DNA of 64,000 nt from CAVZBT01 sp963773605 (lineage in GTDB: Bacteria; Acidobacteriota; UBA6911), in the NCBI GenBank assembly GCA_963773605.1, contig CAVZBT010000013.1, positions 62,001 to 126,000 on the forward strand. The letters run 5' to 3'. Shown piece after piece: positions 27,445-37,723 of this stretch. The notes under the pieces were generated by a model that ran no database searches, had not been told where the DNA came from, and saw only the letters and a program-made list of their open reading frames with translations. The stretch's first letter is position 1, and every line of letters starts with the position of its first letter. A program made the position numbers and the translations under genes.

Positions 27445-28317
27445 TCAACCGCGGACGCTCGCGGCAGGGATCTTGGCGACCAGATCCTTCATCTCGGCGA
27501 TGCTCTCGGCGCCGATGGTGAAGCAGTCCAGCACATCCTGGGCGAGCGCGTACTGGAGTGCCGTGTCGACGGTGTCCCGCAGTTTGCCCTGGCCGAGGAT
27601 TTTCATCCCGATGATCCCTTTCCCTGAGGCCTTCATTTCTTTCAGCACCGATATCACGGTCTGGGGATCGGCGTCCATGTAGGCGCTCGCCGGATTCAGA
27701 CGCGCCAGGTCGACGTCGACCCACCCCGTGGCCGCGGCCGTTCTCAGGGCGCCAATGCTGTGGCACGACAGCCCGTGGGCCCGAATCGTCTTTTTCTCCT
27801 TCGCCTCGCTGAGCACCGCCATTGCGCCACGCTTCTTCTCCGGCCAGGCGGGATCCGTGACGGCGTGCAGAAGGACGATGTCGATGTAGTCCGTGTTCAT
27901 CTCCTTGCGGAACCGATCGAGATCGCCGCGCATTTCGGCCTCGGTCGTCGCGGCGGTCTTGGTCATGATCACCACCTTGTCGCGCGGCACGGTCTTAAGG
28001 GCTTCGCGCACGTGTGGGTGGCTGCCGTAGCCGTCGGCGGTGTCCCAGAAGTTGAGACCCTGATCCATGCCGGCCCGGAAAAGTTCCGCCAATCCCTGGA
28101 TGCCGAGCTTGCGCGTCTGGTTTGAGCTCCCCTGGTAGCCGATCGTGCCGCTCCCCTGCGCCAGCCGGGAGAGCCGGATGCCGGTCCGGCCGAGCGTGAC
28201 GATGTCCTGGGCGGATTTCTTTGTCTCTGCGGCCAACAGGTGGAAGGGGAAGTTCTTCGCCTGCAGGAACGCAGCTCCCGTCAGGGCGCCGTATTGCAGG
28301 AAGTGGCGGCGTTTCAT
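27445..28317 (-). CDS. Tat-signal aldo/keto reductase
   Basis: A 290-aa aldo/keto reductase with an N-terminal twin-arginine-like leader (MKRRHFLQYGALTGAAFLQA), so it is likely exported folded. Catalytic residues are seen: Asp and Tyr in FWDTADGYGSH, Lys in VVIMTKTAAT and His in VLLHAVTDP. The tail is the shorter form seen in many predicted secreted oxidoreductases. The start ATG at 28317 has GGAGGG upstream; the frame continues upstream but without a better start. An ATATGCTAACATT element lies 31 bases before the start; the same 13-mer precedes the ChaN-like gene at 39 kb. The substrate is unknown. Confidence 0.9.
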   Translation of the reverse strand: MKRRHFLQYGALTGAAFLQAKNFPFHLLAAETKKSAQDIVTLGRTGIRLSRLAQGSGTIGYQGSSNQTRKLGIQGLAELFRAGMDQGLNFWDTADGYGSHPHVREALKTVPRDKVVIMTKTAATTEAEMRGDLDRFRKEMNTDYIDIVLLHAVTDPAWPEKKRGAMAVLSEAKEKKTIRAHGLSCHSIGALRTAAATGWVDVDLARLNPASAYMDADPQTVISVLKEMKASGKGIIGMKILGQGKLRDTVDTALQYALAQDVLDCFTIGAESIAEMKDLVAKIPAASVRG

Positions 28318-28440
28318 CGATGGACCCTCCGTCGGAAATTGTTGATGTAATGTTAGCATATGGCGGGGTGCGACCGACCGGCTCCGTTCTCTGGCTTGAA
28401 GGATTTCAGTCTTCGCTTTTGTTTTGGTCGCGCAGATATA

Positions 28441-29895
28441 ATGCGGGGTCCGCTGAAACCTATGGGGAAGAATCGCCAAGTGCAGCCAGGGGTGGCCGCG
28501 GGGGCCCAACTCGTCCAGGGGCTCCGGCTCTTCGATGCCACCACGATCATCATGGGCAGCATGATCGGGTCGGGCATTTTCATAGTCTCGGCCGACATGG
28601 CGCGGTCGCTCCGTTCTCCCGCTCTGCTTCTGCTGGCCTGGGGGATTACCGCCCTGATGACTGTGCTGGGGGCTCTGAGCTATGGGGAACTGGCGGCCGC
28701 GATGCCGCGGGCGGGCGGGCAGTATGTGTTCCTGCGCGAAGCCTTCGGACCGCTGTTCGGGTTCCTGTATGGGTGGACGCTCTTTCTGGTCATACAGACC
28801 GGAACGATTGCGGCCGTGGCGGTCGCGTTCGCCAAGTTCCTGGGACTGTTCGTTCCCTGGGTGTCTCCGTCACGCATCCTCGTGCCGCTTCCGTTCGGCT
28901 ACAGCCTGTCCAGCCTGCAACTGTCGGCGATCGCGGTGATCGCGCTGCTCACCTGGGTCAATTGCCGCGGGCTGCGCGAAGGGGCGATTGTGCAGAACGT
29001 CTTCACCGTGGCCAAGACGGGCGGGCTGCTGGCCCTGGTGGTGGCGGGGTTTCTCCGGCCCGCCAACCCGGCGGCGATCGCGGCGAATTTCACGCAGTTC
29101 CTGCCGGCGGACCTGAACCTCGGGGTGTTGGCCGTGCTCGGAGGCGCTTTGGTCGGCTCGCTCTTTTCCTCCGACGCCTGGAACAACGTCACGTTCACCG
29201 GTAGCGAAGTCGTGCATCCGAAGCGCAACCTGCCGCTTTCGCTATTCCTGGGTACGGCCGCCGTTTCGCTGATCTATCTCGCGACGAATTACGTCTACCT
29301 GAGGACACTGACGCTGGAGGCGATCGCGTCGGCGCCGGAAGACCGGGTCGGGACGCTTGCGGCGCAGGTGCTCATGGGATCGGGGGGGCTGACGTTTGTC
29401 AACGTAGCAATCCTGATTTCCACGTTCGGGTGCACCAACGGTTTGATCCTGGCCGGCGCTCGTGTGTACTACGCGATGGCGCGGGACGGCCTGTTCTTCC
29501 GGCGGGTGGCCGAGGTGTCGCCGAAATCCCGCACCCCCGTTTTTTCGCTTGTGCTCCAGGCGGTTTGGGCCGCGTTGCTTGCCTTGAGCGGAACCTACGG
29601 CGATCTGCTCGACTACGTCATTTTCGCCGCGCTGCTGTTCTATGTCCTGACGGTCACAGGTTTGTTCGTGCTGCGCAAAACGCGTCCGGATCTGGAGCGG
29701 CCGTACAGGGCATTCGGCTATCCTGTCCTGCCGGCGCTCTACATCGCGCTCGCCGCCCTGGTGATGCTGGACCTGCTGTGGGTGAAGCCTGCGTTCACGT
29801 GGCCGGGTCTCGGTATCGTGTTGACCGGCGTCCCGGTCTACTACTTCTGGCACTCCAGGAAACCAGCCGGCGTGCTGCCGGAGCGACGCCGCTGA
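28441..29895 (+). CDS. APC-family amino acid permease
   Basis: A 484-aa polytopic permease with about 12 hydrophobic segments. The family signature near TM1 is clear (TIIMGSMIGSGIFIVSADMA), as is the TM6 region (VGSLFSSDAWNNVTFTGSEV), which resembles LAT-type and GkApcT-type amino acid transporters. It imports or exchanges amino acids at the inner membrane; substrate unknown. Two starts are possible, 28441 and 28462, both just before the hydrophilic leader; neither has a strong ribosome site. It is divergent from the aldo/keto reductase gene and followed 41 bp later by plsC. Confidence 0.92.
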   Translation: MRGPLKPMGKNRQVQPGVAAGAQLVQGLRLFDATTIIMGSMIGSGIFIVSADMARSLRSPALLLLAWGITALMTVLGALSYGELAAAMPRAGGQYVFLREAFGPLFGFLYGWTLFLVIQTGTIAAVAVAFAKFLGLFVPWVSPSRILVPLPFGYSLSSLQLSAIAVIALLTWVNCRGLREGAIVQNVFTVAKTGGLLALVVAGFLRPANPAAIAANFTQFLPADLNLGVLAVLGGALVGSLFSSDAWNNVTFTGSEVVHPKRNLPLSLFLGTAAVSLIYLATNYVYLRTLTLEAIASAPEDRVGTLAAQVLMGSGGLTFVNVAILISTFGCTNGLILAGARVYYAMARDGLFFRRVAEVSPKSRTPVFSLVLQAVWAALLALSGTYGDLLDYVIFAALLFYVLTVTGLFVLRKTRPDLERPYRAFGYPVLPALYIALAALVMLDLLWVKPAFTWPGLGIVLTGVPVYYFWHSRKPAGVLPERRR

Positions 29896-29936
29896 GCTCG
29901 CTGGACTGGCGACCGGTTTCTGGATAGGCTCAGGGT

Positions 29937-30803
29937 ATGGAACGATTGAGGGCCCGCGTTTTTACATCCTGGTGCTGGACGGGGTGCGGCCTGAGCACGG
30001 CGTTCTGGGCCACCGTCTCCATCTTTGGCAGCATCTTCTCCAGGACCGGCAGGCTGCAGCACTTCTGCATGAAACGCTGGTCGCTGGACAATCTCGGGTT
30101 GAGCCGCGCCCGGGTTGAAATCGAGGGGCTGGAGCACATCGATCGCGAGCACCCGCAGATCCTGGCTGCCAATCACAGCGGGCTGCACGACATTCTCTCG
30201 CTCTCGGCCCACCTCCCGATCCAGTTCCGCTGGGTGGCCAAGAAATCCCTCTTCAACGTGCCCTTCATGGGCTGGCACATGCGTCGCTCCGGCTACATCC
30301 CGATAGATCGGGAAAATCCGCGTGAGGCCGCCCGAAGCATCATCGAAGCCTCCGAGATCATCCGGGCCGGAGTCCACGCGATCGCTTTCCCGGAAGGAAC
30401 CCGGAGCCGGACGGGAGACCTGGGGAGTTTCCGCAGCGGCGCTTTCGCGCTGGCGCTAAAAACCGGTGTACCCCTTGTCCCCGTAACGCTGGAGGGGAGC
30501 TACCGCGTGATCATGCCCAAGACGCTGCAGGTGAATCCGGGATCGGTCATCCGGATCAAGATCGACGCGCCCATCGACCTCTCGTCATATGGCAAGGCCG
30601 ACAGGCACCGGCTCATGGACGACCTGCGGCGGATCATGGAAAGGAACCTGGAGGAGCTGCGCCGGCGCAGGCGTGCGGATGAGGAAAGGGACGACGCGGT
30701 GTTCCGGTGGATTTACGGGCGCACCGGCGGACCCGACTACGACAGCCTGCGGGCCAGAGGTGACGCCGAAGTTCTCGGCGGCGGACCGGGCGGCGCCGTT
30801 TAA
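29937..30803 (+). CDS. 1-acyl-sn-glycerol-3-phosphate acyltransferase (PlsC-like)
   Basis: A 288-aa acyltransferase. The core motifs are NHSGLHD (HX4D catalytic box), GYIPIDR, FPEGTRSRTG and VPLVPVTLEGS, in the order and spacing of PlsC. An N-terminal hydrophobic helix (LSTAFWATVSIFGSIF) anchors it to the membrane. It would form phosphatidic acid from lysophosphatidic acid. The C-terminal 40 residues are charged and extra compared with the shortest PlsC. A GC hairpin follows the stop and may end transcription for this gene and the convergent corA. Confidence 0.9.
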   Translation: MERLRARVFTSWCWTGCGLSTAFWATVSIFGSIFSRTGRLQHFCMKRWSLDNLGLSRARVEIEGLEHIDREHPQILAANHSGLHDILSLSAHLPIQFRWVAKKSLFNVPFMGWHMRRSGYIPIDRENPREAARSIIEASEIIRAGVHAIAFPEGTRSRTGDLGSFRSGAFALALKTGVPLVPVTLEGSYRVIMPKTLQVNPGSVIRIKIDAPIDLSSYGKADRHRLMDDLRRIMERNLEELRRRRRADEERDDAVFRWIYGRTGGPDYDSLRARGDAEVLGGGPGGAV

Positions 30804-30805
30804 CG

Positions 30806-30826
30806 GCAGCGGTGTGCCGCCGCTGC
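30806..30826. terminator. hairpin between convergent plsC-like and corA genes
   Basis: A GCAGCGG/CCGCTGC stem (30806-30812 and 30820-30826) with a 7-base loop fills the 23 bp between the two stop codons. There is no U-tract on either side, so it is at best a weak or Rho-aided terminator. Confidence 0.4.
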
Positions 30827-31957
30827 TCAGTCGCGTTCGTCTTTGGGGACGGGGCGTGGGTCCGACACCAGCCACCCTTTCCTCCCGAAGTAGATCAGCA
30901 TGATGGTCGCGAGCAGGATCATGAGCCCCAGAGCGAACGGGTACCCCCAGTACCAGTTCAACTCCGGCATGTTCAACGGTGATTTGTCCGTGTTGAAGTT
31001 CATGCCGTAGATGCCGGCGATAAAGGTCAGCGGGGCGAAGATGGCGGTAAAGATGGTCAGCACCTTCATGACTTCGTTCATGCGGTTGCTGACGCTCGAC
31101 AGGTAGATGTCGGTCAGGCTGGAGGCAATGTCACGGTAATTCTCCAGCAGGTCGATAATCTGCACGGTGTGGTCGTAACAGTCCCGCAGGTAAAGCCTGG
31201 TCTCCTCCGTGATGAGCGGGGTGCTTTCACGGTACAGGGTGGTCAGTGCCTCACGCAGCGGCCACGCTGCGCGTCTGAGGGTCAGCAGGTCGCGCTTGAC
31301 CTCGTGTATGCGGGATATCACGCCGCGCTGCGGGCTGAGGATCACCTCGTCTTCGAGCGACTCCAGCTGTTCGCCGTATTTCTCGAGGACGGGGAAATAG
31401 TGGTCTACAAAAGCGTCCACGAGCGCGTAGGCGAGGTAATCCGGCCCTGCGTTTCGGATTCGGCCCCCGGCCTTGCGTATCCTCTCCCGGACGGGATCGA
31501 AGCAATCGCCGGGGAGTTCCTGGAATGTCAGGACGAAGTTCTTGCCCAGGAAGAGACTCAATTGTTCCGTTTCCACGCGCTGGCTGATCTCGACCATGCG
31601 GCCGACGATGAAATAGTAGTCGGGATATTGCTCGACCTTGGCTCGCTGATGGACATTGATGACATCTTCCATGGCGAGCACGTGGAGCTTAAACAAGGCA
31701 CCGAACCGGGCGATCGTGGTTGCGTCTCCAAGGCCGTCCACGTTCACCCATGTCACGGGCCAGACCCCCACGAATTCGCGGACGTCTTCGGCTTTGTCCA
31801 GCGTGCGCTCCACGAGGCCGTTGGGCCCGTAAGCCATAACCTTGATATCGGGGTGCGGCGCCTGCGGGTCGGGAACCAGTGTGCCGGGGGGAGACCCCGG
31901 TGGCTGCCGGCGGTGAATCCTGTTCCTGTGCCACCTGCGTTTGTCTTTTCTGGCCAT
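30827..31957 (-). CDS. corA: CorA family magnesium/cobalt transporter
   Basis: A 376-aa CorA channel. The large cytoplasmic N-terminal domain is followed by two C-terminal membrane helices (VLTIFTAIFAPLTFIAGIYG and the segment YPFALGLMILLATIMLIYF) with the selectivity-filter YGMNF at the end of the first. This is the complete signature of the family. The N-terminal 35 residues are basic and Pro-rich. Mg2+ or Co2+/Ni2+ uptake is expected. Start ATG at 31957. Confidence 0.95.
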   Translation of the reverse strand: MARKDKRRWHRNRIHRRQPPGSPPGTLVPDPQAPHPDIKVMAYGPNGLVERTLDKAEDVREFVGVWPVTWVNVDGLGDATTIARFGALFKLHVLAMEDVINVHQRAKVEQYPDYYFIVGRMVEISQRVETEQLSLFLGKNFVLTFQELPGDCFDPVRERIRKAGGRIRNAGPDYLAYALVDAFVDHYFPVLEKYGEQLESLEDEVILSPQRGVISRIHEVKRDLLTLRRAAWPLREALTTLYRESTPLITEETRLYLRDCYDHTVQIIDLLENYRDIASSLTDIYLSSVSNRMNEVMKVLTIFTAIFAPLTFIAGIYGMNFNTDKSPLNMPELNWYWGYPFALGLMILLATIMLIYFGRKGWLVSDPRPVPKDERD

Positions 31958-32184
31958 GATCGCTCCTGCGAGCGCCCTTGTCGCGCTGGCGTGGACAACG
32001 CGGATTTTACACCGCCAGCCAGTCCGGGGCTGGAGAAAATAGTCCGAAACCGCCTTTCCTCAGACGTTTGCCCGCCCTTTCTTTGCGCTTTGGTCCGCCG
32101 CCGTTCCTGGAGTATGGTTAAGGCCGCCCATCGAACTCGAACCGACCCGAAGTGCGCTACCGCCGCGCACGACTGGAGGCGATC

Positions 32185-33189
32185 ATGGTCATCGTGCAGT
32201 CCTATCCGGTAGCCGTAGCCCTCTGTTTTGTCACCATGCTGTGCTGGGGTTCCTGGGCCAACACGCAGAAACTCGCCGAAAAGGAGTGGCGCTTCCAACT
32301 GTTCTACTGGGATTACGCCATCGGGGTCGTCCTGGTCTCTCTGGCGCTCGCCTGTACGATCGGAAGCATCGGAACGCAGGGGCGGAGCTTTGCGGCAGAT
32401 CTTGCCCAGGCTGGCGCGCCGGCGCTGGGATCCGCGTTTATCGGCGGGGTGGTGTTCAACATAGCGAACATCCTGCTCGTGGCTGCCATCGACATCGCCG
32501 GCATGAGCGTCGCGTTTCCGGTTGGGATAGGGCTGGCTCTGGTTATAGGGGTGCTCACGAACTACGTCGCCGATCCGGTCGGGGATCCCACGCTGCTGTT
32601 CCTGGGGGTGGCGGGCGTGACCCTGGCGGTCGTGGTCGACGCGCTGGCCTACCGCCGTCTGCCCTCCGTCGGGATGAAGACCAGCGGCAAGGGGATCGCT
32701 GTGTCCATTTTGGCCGGCCTACTGATGGGGTTCTTCTACCGATTCGTCGCGGCCTCGATGGCCTCGGATTTCGCTCGGCCCGAGGCCGGCAAACTCACCC
32801 CTTACACCGCCGTGGTCCTGTTCTCCATCGGGCTTTTCCTTTCCAACTTCGTCTGGAACAGCCTGTTCATGGCGAAGCCCCTGGTTGGTGAGCCCGTACC
32901 ATTCTCGGACTATTTTCGCAAAGGCACCCCGCGGCTGCACGCGATCGGGGTGCTGGGCGGGGCGATTTGGGGGGTCGGCATGTCGTTCAGCATAATCGCG
33001 TCGGGACAGGCAGGGGTGGCCATCTCCTATGGGTTGGGGCAGGGCGCGACCATGATTGCGGCGCTCTGGGGTGTGTTTGTGTGGCAGGAATTCAAGCAGG
33101 CCCGCCCCGGCACGGGTGGCCTTCTCGCGCTGATGTTCCTGGGATATGCCGCGGGGCTCGCCCTGATCATCGCCGCCCGGGTCGCCTGA
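32185..33189 (+). CDS. ureide-permease-like (DMT superfamily) transporter
   Basis: A 334-aa membrane protein with about ten hydrophobic helices. It resembles the ureide permease family (PF07168) in segments such as MLCWGSWANTQKLAEKEWRF, FNIANILLVAAIDIAGMSVA, SNFVWNSLFM and AISYGLGQGATMIAALWGVF. Plant members carry allantoin and pyrimidines; bacterial members are mostly uncharacterised and also resemble sugar-transporting DMT proteins. The start has GGAGG at ideal spacing. It is 24 bp upstream of ribokinase in the same direction, so it may import ribose or a nucleoside whose ribose is then phosphorylated; that is inference. Confidence 0.8.
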   Translation: MVIVQSYPVAVALCFVTMLCWGSWANTQKLAEKEWRFQLFYWDYAIGVVLVSLALACTIGSIGTQGRSFAADLAQAGAPALGSAFIGGVVFNIANILLVAAIDIAGMSVAFPVGIGLALVIGVLTNYVADPVGDPTLLFLGVAGVTLAVVVDALAYRRLPSVGMKTSGKGIAVSILAGLLMGFFYRFVAASMASDFARPEAGKLTPYTAVVLFSIGLFLSNFVWNSLFMAKPLVGEPVPFSDYFRKGTPRLHAIGVLGGAIWGVGMSFSIIASGQAGVAISYGLGQGATMIAALWGVFVWQEFKQARPGTGGLLALMFLGYAAGLALIIAARVA

Positions 33190-33213
33190 CCTGAGGGGGG
33201 AACGGGAGGAACC

Positions 33214-34149
33214 ATGGCCCATCGGGACATCGTCGTTGTGGGCAGTTCGAACACGGACATGATCATCCAGCTGCCTCGGATCCCGCGGCGCGGTGAGACG
33301 ATTCTGGGCGGCCGGTTCTCCATGGCAGCCGGGGGAAAGGGTGCCAACCAGGCCGTGGCCGCCGCTCGGGCAGGGGGAAGCGTCCAGTTCGTGGCGCGGG
33401 TGGGGAGTGACATCTTCGGGCAGCGGGCGCTGCGAGGTTTCGAGCAGGACGGGATCGATGTGAGCTGCGTCCTGCAGGACGCGGCTGAACCGTCGGGAAC
33501 GGCCCTGATCTTCGTCGAAGACTCCGGCGAGAACTGCATCGCCGTGGCCCCCGGGGCCAACGCACGTCTGACCCGGGAGGATGTCGTGCGCGCCGCCCCT
33601 GCGCTCGAGTCCGCGCGCATCGTACTCATGCAGCTGGAGACCCCGATGGAGTCCGTGCTCGCGGCCGCCGAGATCGCTTCGTCCCGAGGCGTGACCGTGA
33701 TCCTGAATCCGGCCCCGGCGGCCCCGGTTCCGGCCGATCTCCTTGCGCGAGTCTCCGTCCTGACCCCGAACGAGACGGAGGCCCAGGCGCTGACCGGGGT
33801 TGAAATCCATGACGGCCACAGCCTCGCACAAGCCGCGGACGCACTGATGTCCAGGGGAGTCGAAACGGTGCTGATCACCCTCGGAGCGAGAGGCGCGTTT
33901 CTCGCGTCGCCGGCCGGGCGGGAGATCATCCCCGGCTTCCCGGTTACGGCAGTCGATACCACAGCCGCGGGCGACGTCTTCAACGGGGCGCTCGCCGTGG
34001 CGCTGAGCGAAGGGGCGGGCCTGCGCCGCGCCGTCCGGTTTGCCAATGCCGCCGCCGCGCTGTCGGTCACGCGCCTGGGTGCACAATCCTCGATCCCCGC
34101 AAGGCCGGCCATAGAAGCGTTCCTCGCCACTGCTTCTTCCCGCTCGTGA
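33214..34149 (+). CDS. rbsK: ribokinase (PfkB family)
   Basis: A 311-aa PfkB-family sugar kinase. Ribokinase features are the N-terminal VVVGSSNTDMIIQLPRIPRRGET, the AAGGKGANQAVAAARAG glycine motif, NPAPAAPVPADLL, LTPNETEA and the catalytic-base signature VDTTAAGDVFNGALAVAL. It phosphorylates D-ribose to ribose-5-phosphate. A strong ribosome site (GGGAGG) precedes the ATG, 24 bp after the permease gene. Confidence 0.92.
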   Translation: MAHRDIVVVGSSNTDMIIQLPRIPRRGETILGGRFSMAAGGKGANQAVAAARAGGSVQFVARVGSDIFGQRALRGFEQDGIDVSCVLQDAAEPSGTALIFVEDSGENCIAVAPGANARLTREDVVRAAPALESARIVLMQLETPMESVLAAAEIASSRGVTVILNPAPAAPVPADLLARVSVLTPNETEAQALTGVEIHDGHSLAQAADALMSRGVETVLITLGARGAFLASPAGREIIPGFPVTAVDTTAAGDVFNGALAVALSEGAGLRRAVRFANAAAALSVTRLGAQSSIPARPAIEAFLATASSRS

Positions 34150-34244
34150 ACACGAGGGGCGAGTGGCCTTTTTAACCCACCGCATGGCCCAAGAGTGGTA
34201 AAAGTTATAGTTCACCTGAAAGCATTCATAACCTTGGATCGATC

Positions 34245-37178
34245 ATGACTACCAAAATGCAGACCCCCGACCCGGCCGGTTCCGAGCAGAAATCCTCGCT
34301 CCGAGAGCGGCTCCGCCAGCCCGACTTATTCGTGCGACGACATATCGGGCCGCGCGAACAGGATATCCGGCAAATGGCGACCTTCCTCGGCTACCCCGGC
34401 ATGGACGCGCTCATCGATGCCGCGGTTCCGGCGTCTATCCGGCTCAAGCGGCCCCTGGACATCGGAGCAAGCCGCAGCGAGTACGTTGTCCTCTCGCAGT
34501 TGCGGGACATCGCGTCGCAGAACAAGGTGTTTCGCTCATACATCGGGATGGGGTATCACGACTGCATCACGCCGCCCGTGATCCAGCGCAACATCCTCGA
34601 GAACCCGGGGTGGTACACGCAGTACACGCCGTATCAGCCGGAAATTTCGCAGGGACGGCTCGAAGCGTTGCTGAATTTTCAGACGATGATCGCGGACCTC
34701 ACGGGTCTCGAGATCGCCAATGCCTCTCTCCTGGACGAGGCGACGGCGGCGGCCGAGGCCATGAACATGAGCCGCAACCTCAGCCGGAGTGATGCGAACG
34801 CATTTTTCGTGTCCGACGCCTGCCATCCCCAGACCATTGCGGTCGTGCAGACCAGAGCCCGGGCTCTCGGGATAGAGGTCATTGTCGGCGATCACGAGAC
34901 GTTCGATTTCTCTACGCCGGTCTTCGGCGTTCTGGTGCAGTACCCGGCTACGGACGGCACGGTTCATCCGTACGGCGACTTCGTAAAGCGCGCCCACGAG
35001 CACGGCGCCCTCGTCACCGTCGCCGCGGATTTGCTCGCGCTGGCGCTGCTTGTGCCCCCGGGGGACATGGGCGCGGACATCGCCGTCGGGAATACCCAGC
35101 GCTTCGGCGTCCCGCTCGGCTACGGCGGACCCCACGCCGCATATCTTCGCCACGCGCGAGGAGTACAAACGGCAGATGCCCGGCCGTATCGTCGGTGTGT
35201 CCAAGGATGCGGACGGGAACCCGGCGCTCCGGCTGGCGCTGCAGACGCGGGAGCAGCACATCCGGCGGGACAAGGCCACCAGCAACATCTGCACGGCCCA
35301 GGTGCTTCTTGCGGTGATGGCTTCGATGTACGCCGTCTACCACGGCCCGGAGGGTCTGCGCAAAATCGCCGAACGGATCCGTTCATGACCGCCCTGCTGG
35401 CGCGCGGCCTGCGCGCGCTGGGCTGCAACGTGGCGCCGGAGGCCGTATTCGATACCCTGAGGGTTGAGACGGGCGAGAACCGTTGCGCCGAGGTTGAAGA
35501 AGCCGCCCGGGCGCTGGGCATCAACCTGAGGCGCCTGGATGCGAGAACGGTCGGGGTCAGTCTCAACGAAACGACGTCTGCAGAGGATCTGCGCGACCTG
35601 CTGTCGGTTTTTTCGCCGAGCAGCACGCTGCCTTTCGACATGAAAGAGCTCGCGGACGAGACTGACCCGGCTTTGCCGGAGAACCTGAAGCGGACCAGTC
35701 CCTACCTCAAACACCCCGTGTTCAACCGCTACCATTCCGAGACCGAGTTGCTGCGCTATATCCATCGACTGCAGGCCCGCGACCTGTCCCTGACGACGTC
35801 CATGATCCCGCTGGGTTCCTGCACCATGAAGCTGAACGCCACGGTCGAGATGTTCCCGGTGAGCTGGCCGGAGTTCGCCAAGATCCACCCCTTCGCGCCG
35901 GTCGAGCAGGCGCGCGGCTACCAGATCCTGTTCGGCCAGCTGGAGCAGTGGCTGGCCGAGATCACCGGTTTTTCCGCCATCTCGCTGCAGCCCAACGCAG
36001 GCTCGCAGGGCGAGTACACCGGGCTGCTGGTCATCCGCAAGTACCAGGAATCCCGGGGGGAAGGGCATCGCCACATCTGCCTCATCCCGCAGTCGGCGCA
36101 TGGGACCAACCCCGCGAGCGCTGTGATGGCCGGGTTGAACGTCGTCGTGGTCGCCTGTGACCAGGACGGCAACATCGATGTGCCGGACCTGAAGGCCAAG
36201 GCGGCGCAGCACGCGGCCGAGCTCGCCGCCCTGATGGTGACCTATCCCTCGACGCACGGGGTGTTCGAGGAAGCGATCAGGGAAATCTGCGACACCGTTC
36301 ATGCCTCAGGCGGCCAGGTCTACATGGACGGCGCGAACATGAATGCGCAGGTCGGCCTGTGCCGACCGGCCGAAATCGGCGCGGATGTCTGCCACCTGAA
36401 TCTGCACAAGACATTCTCGATCCCGCACGGCGGCGGCGGGCCCGGCATGGGGCCGATCGGCGTGCGGCCGCATCTCGCCCCATTTCTCCCGCGGCACCCG
36501 GTGATCGAAGTCGGCGGGCCGGACGGCATCGGCCCGGTGGCTCGGCAGCTCCCTGGGGCAGCCCCAGCATCCTGCCGATCTCGTGGGTGTACATTGCGCT
36601 CATGGGTTCGCAGGGTCTGACCGAAGCGACCAAAGTCGCGATCCTCAACGCCAACTACATCGCGAAGCGTCTCGACCCCTACTACCCGGTGCTGTACAGG
36701 GGGCTAGGCGGTCTTGTGGCGCACGAGTGCATCCTCGATCTGCGCCAGCTGAAGAAGAATGCCGGGATCGAGGTCGATGACGTGGCCAAGACGGCTGATG
36801 GACTACGGATTCCATGCGCCGACGGTGTCGTTCCCGGTTGCCGGGACGATGATGGTGGAGCCGACCGAGAGCGAGTCGAAGGAGGAGCTGGACCGGTTCT
36901 GCGACGCGATGATCGCGATTCGCAAGGAGATCGAGGAGATCGAAGCCGGCCACATGGACGCGCGCGACAACGCTCTCAAGAACGCGCCGCACACGGCCGA
37001 GGCGTTGCTGGCCGCGCAGTGGAACCACCCGTATCCGCGCGAGCAGGCGGCCTATCCTGTCCCCTGGGCGCGCGGCCAGAAGTTCTGGCCACCGGTCGGC
37101 CGGGTCGACAACGTCTACGGCGACCGCCACCTGATCTGCGCCTGCCCGCCGGTGGAGGCCTACAGCGGGACGAAGTAG
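34245..37178 (+). CDS. gcvP: glycine dehydrogenase (decarboxylating) GcvP, four frameshifts
   Basis: The P-protein of the glycine cleavage system, about 970 aa with both halves fused as in E. coli. It decarboxylates glycine with PLP and hands the aminomethyl group to the lipoyl arm of GcvH. The N-terminal half starts FVRRHIGPREQDIRQM; the C-terminal half has the PLP lysine in HLNLHKTFSIPHGGGGPGMG and the segment AHGTNPASA. The frame breaks near 35145, near 35380, near 36545 and near 36795; after each the conserved sequence resumes in another frame (for example FATREEYKRQMPGR, then ALLARGLRALGCN, then WVYIALMGSQGLTEATK, then MDYGFHAPTVSFPV) and ends at 37178. Four breaks in a single-copy enzyme point to sequencing indels rather than decay. 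Confidence 0.92.
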
Positions 37179-37184
37179 CAGATT

Positions 37185-37223
37185 GGGAGGGCGGGGGAAC
37201 CCTGGAGTTTTCCCCGCCCTCCC
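37185..37223. terminator. symmetrical GC-rich terminator between gcvP and gcvH
   Basis: GGGAGGGCGGGGGAA (37185-37199) pairs with TTTCCCCGCCCTCCC (37209-37223) with one bulged G and a loop of nine bases. It sits exactly between two converging stops, and as an inverted repeat with a T-run on one side and an A pair on the other it can stop transcription from both directions. Confidence 0.75.
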
Positions 37224-37231
37224 GTTCGGGT

Positions 37232-37621
37232 TTAGCTGTTCCCCTGTTCCTGCAGGTACTCCTCGTATTCCTCTGCGCTCAGCAGCTCCTTCAGCTCGTC
37301 GCTGTTGCCAATGCGCAGCTTGATCATCCAGGCCTTCTGGTGCGGGGACTCGTTGACCGTCTCCGGCGTTTCCTCGAGCTTCGTGTTGACCTCGACGACT
37401 TCGCCGCCGATCGGGCAGAAGATCTCGGAGACGGCCTTCACCGATTCAACCGAGCCGAACGGTTCGTTTGCCTCGAAGGTGTCGCCGACTTCCGGGAGGT
37501 CCACGTACACGACGTCGCCCAGTTCATGCTGGGCGTAGTCGGTGATTCCCACGGTGGCGACGTCCCCCTGCACCAGCACCCATTCGTGGTCCTTCGTGTA
37601 AAGGTTTTCCTCGGGATACAT
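37232..37621 (-). CDS. gcvH: glycine cleavage system H protein
   Basis: A 129-aa lipoyl carrier. The start MYPEENLYTKDHEWV is standard; the lipoylated lysine is Lys62 in GSVESVKAVSE, and PIGGEVVEVN follows. It carries the aminomethyl group between GcvP and GcvT. The ATG at 37621 has GGAGG seven bases upstream. It lies about 100 bp downstream of gcvT on the same strand and converges with gcvP. Confidence 0.96.
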   Translation of the reverse strand: MYPEENLYTKDHEWVLVQGDVATVGITDYAQHELGDVVYVDLPEVGDTFEANEPFGSVESVKAVSEIFCPIGGEVVEVNTKLEETPETVNESPHQKAWMIKLRIGNSDELKELLSAEEYEEYLQEQGNS

Positions 37622-37723
37622 CTCGCGACCTCCACTGTCTGGCTGACGGCGGTTCGGAAATGGGCCCTCGGGCCCGGACAACGGCTCCAACATGAAGGCG
37701 AATCTGCCGGTCGTCGGACAAGC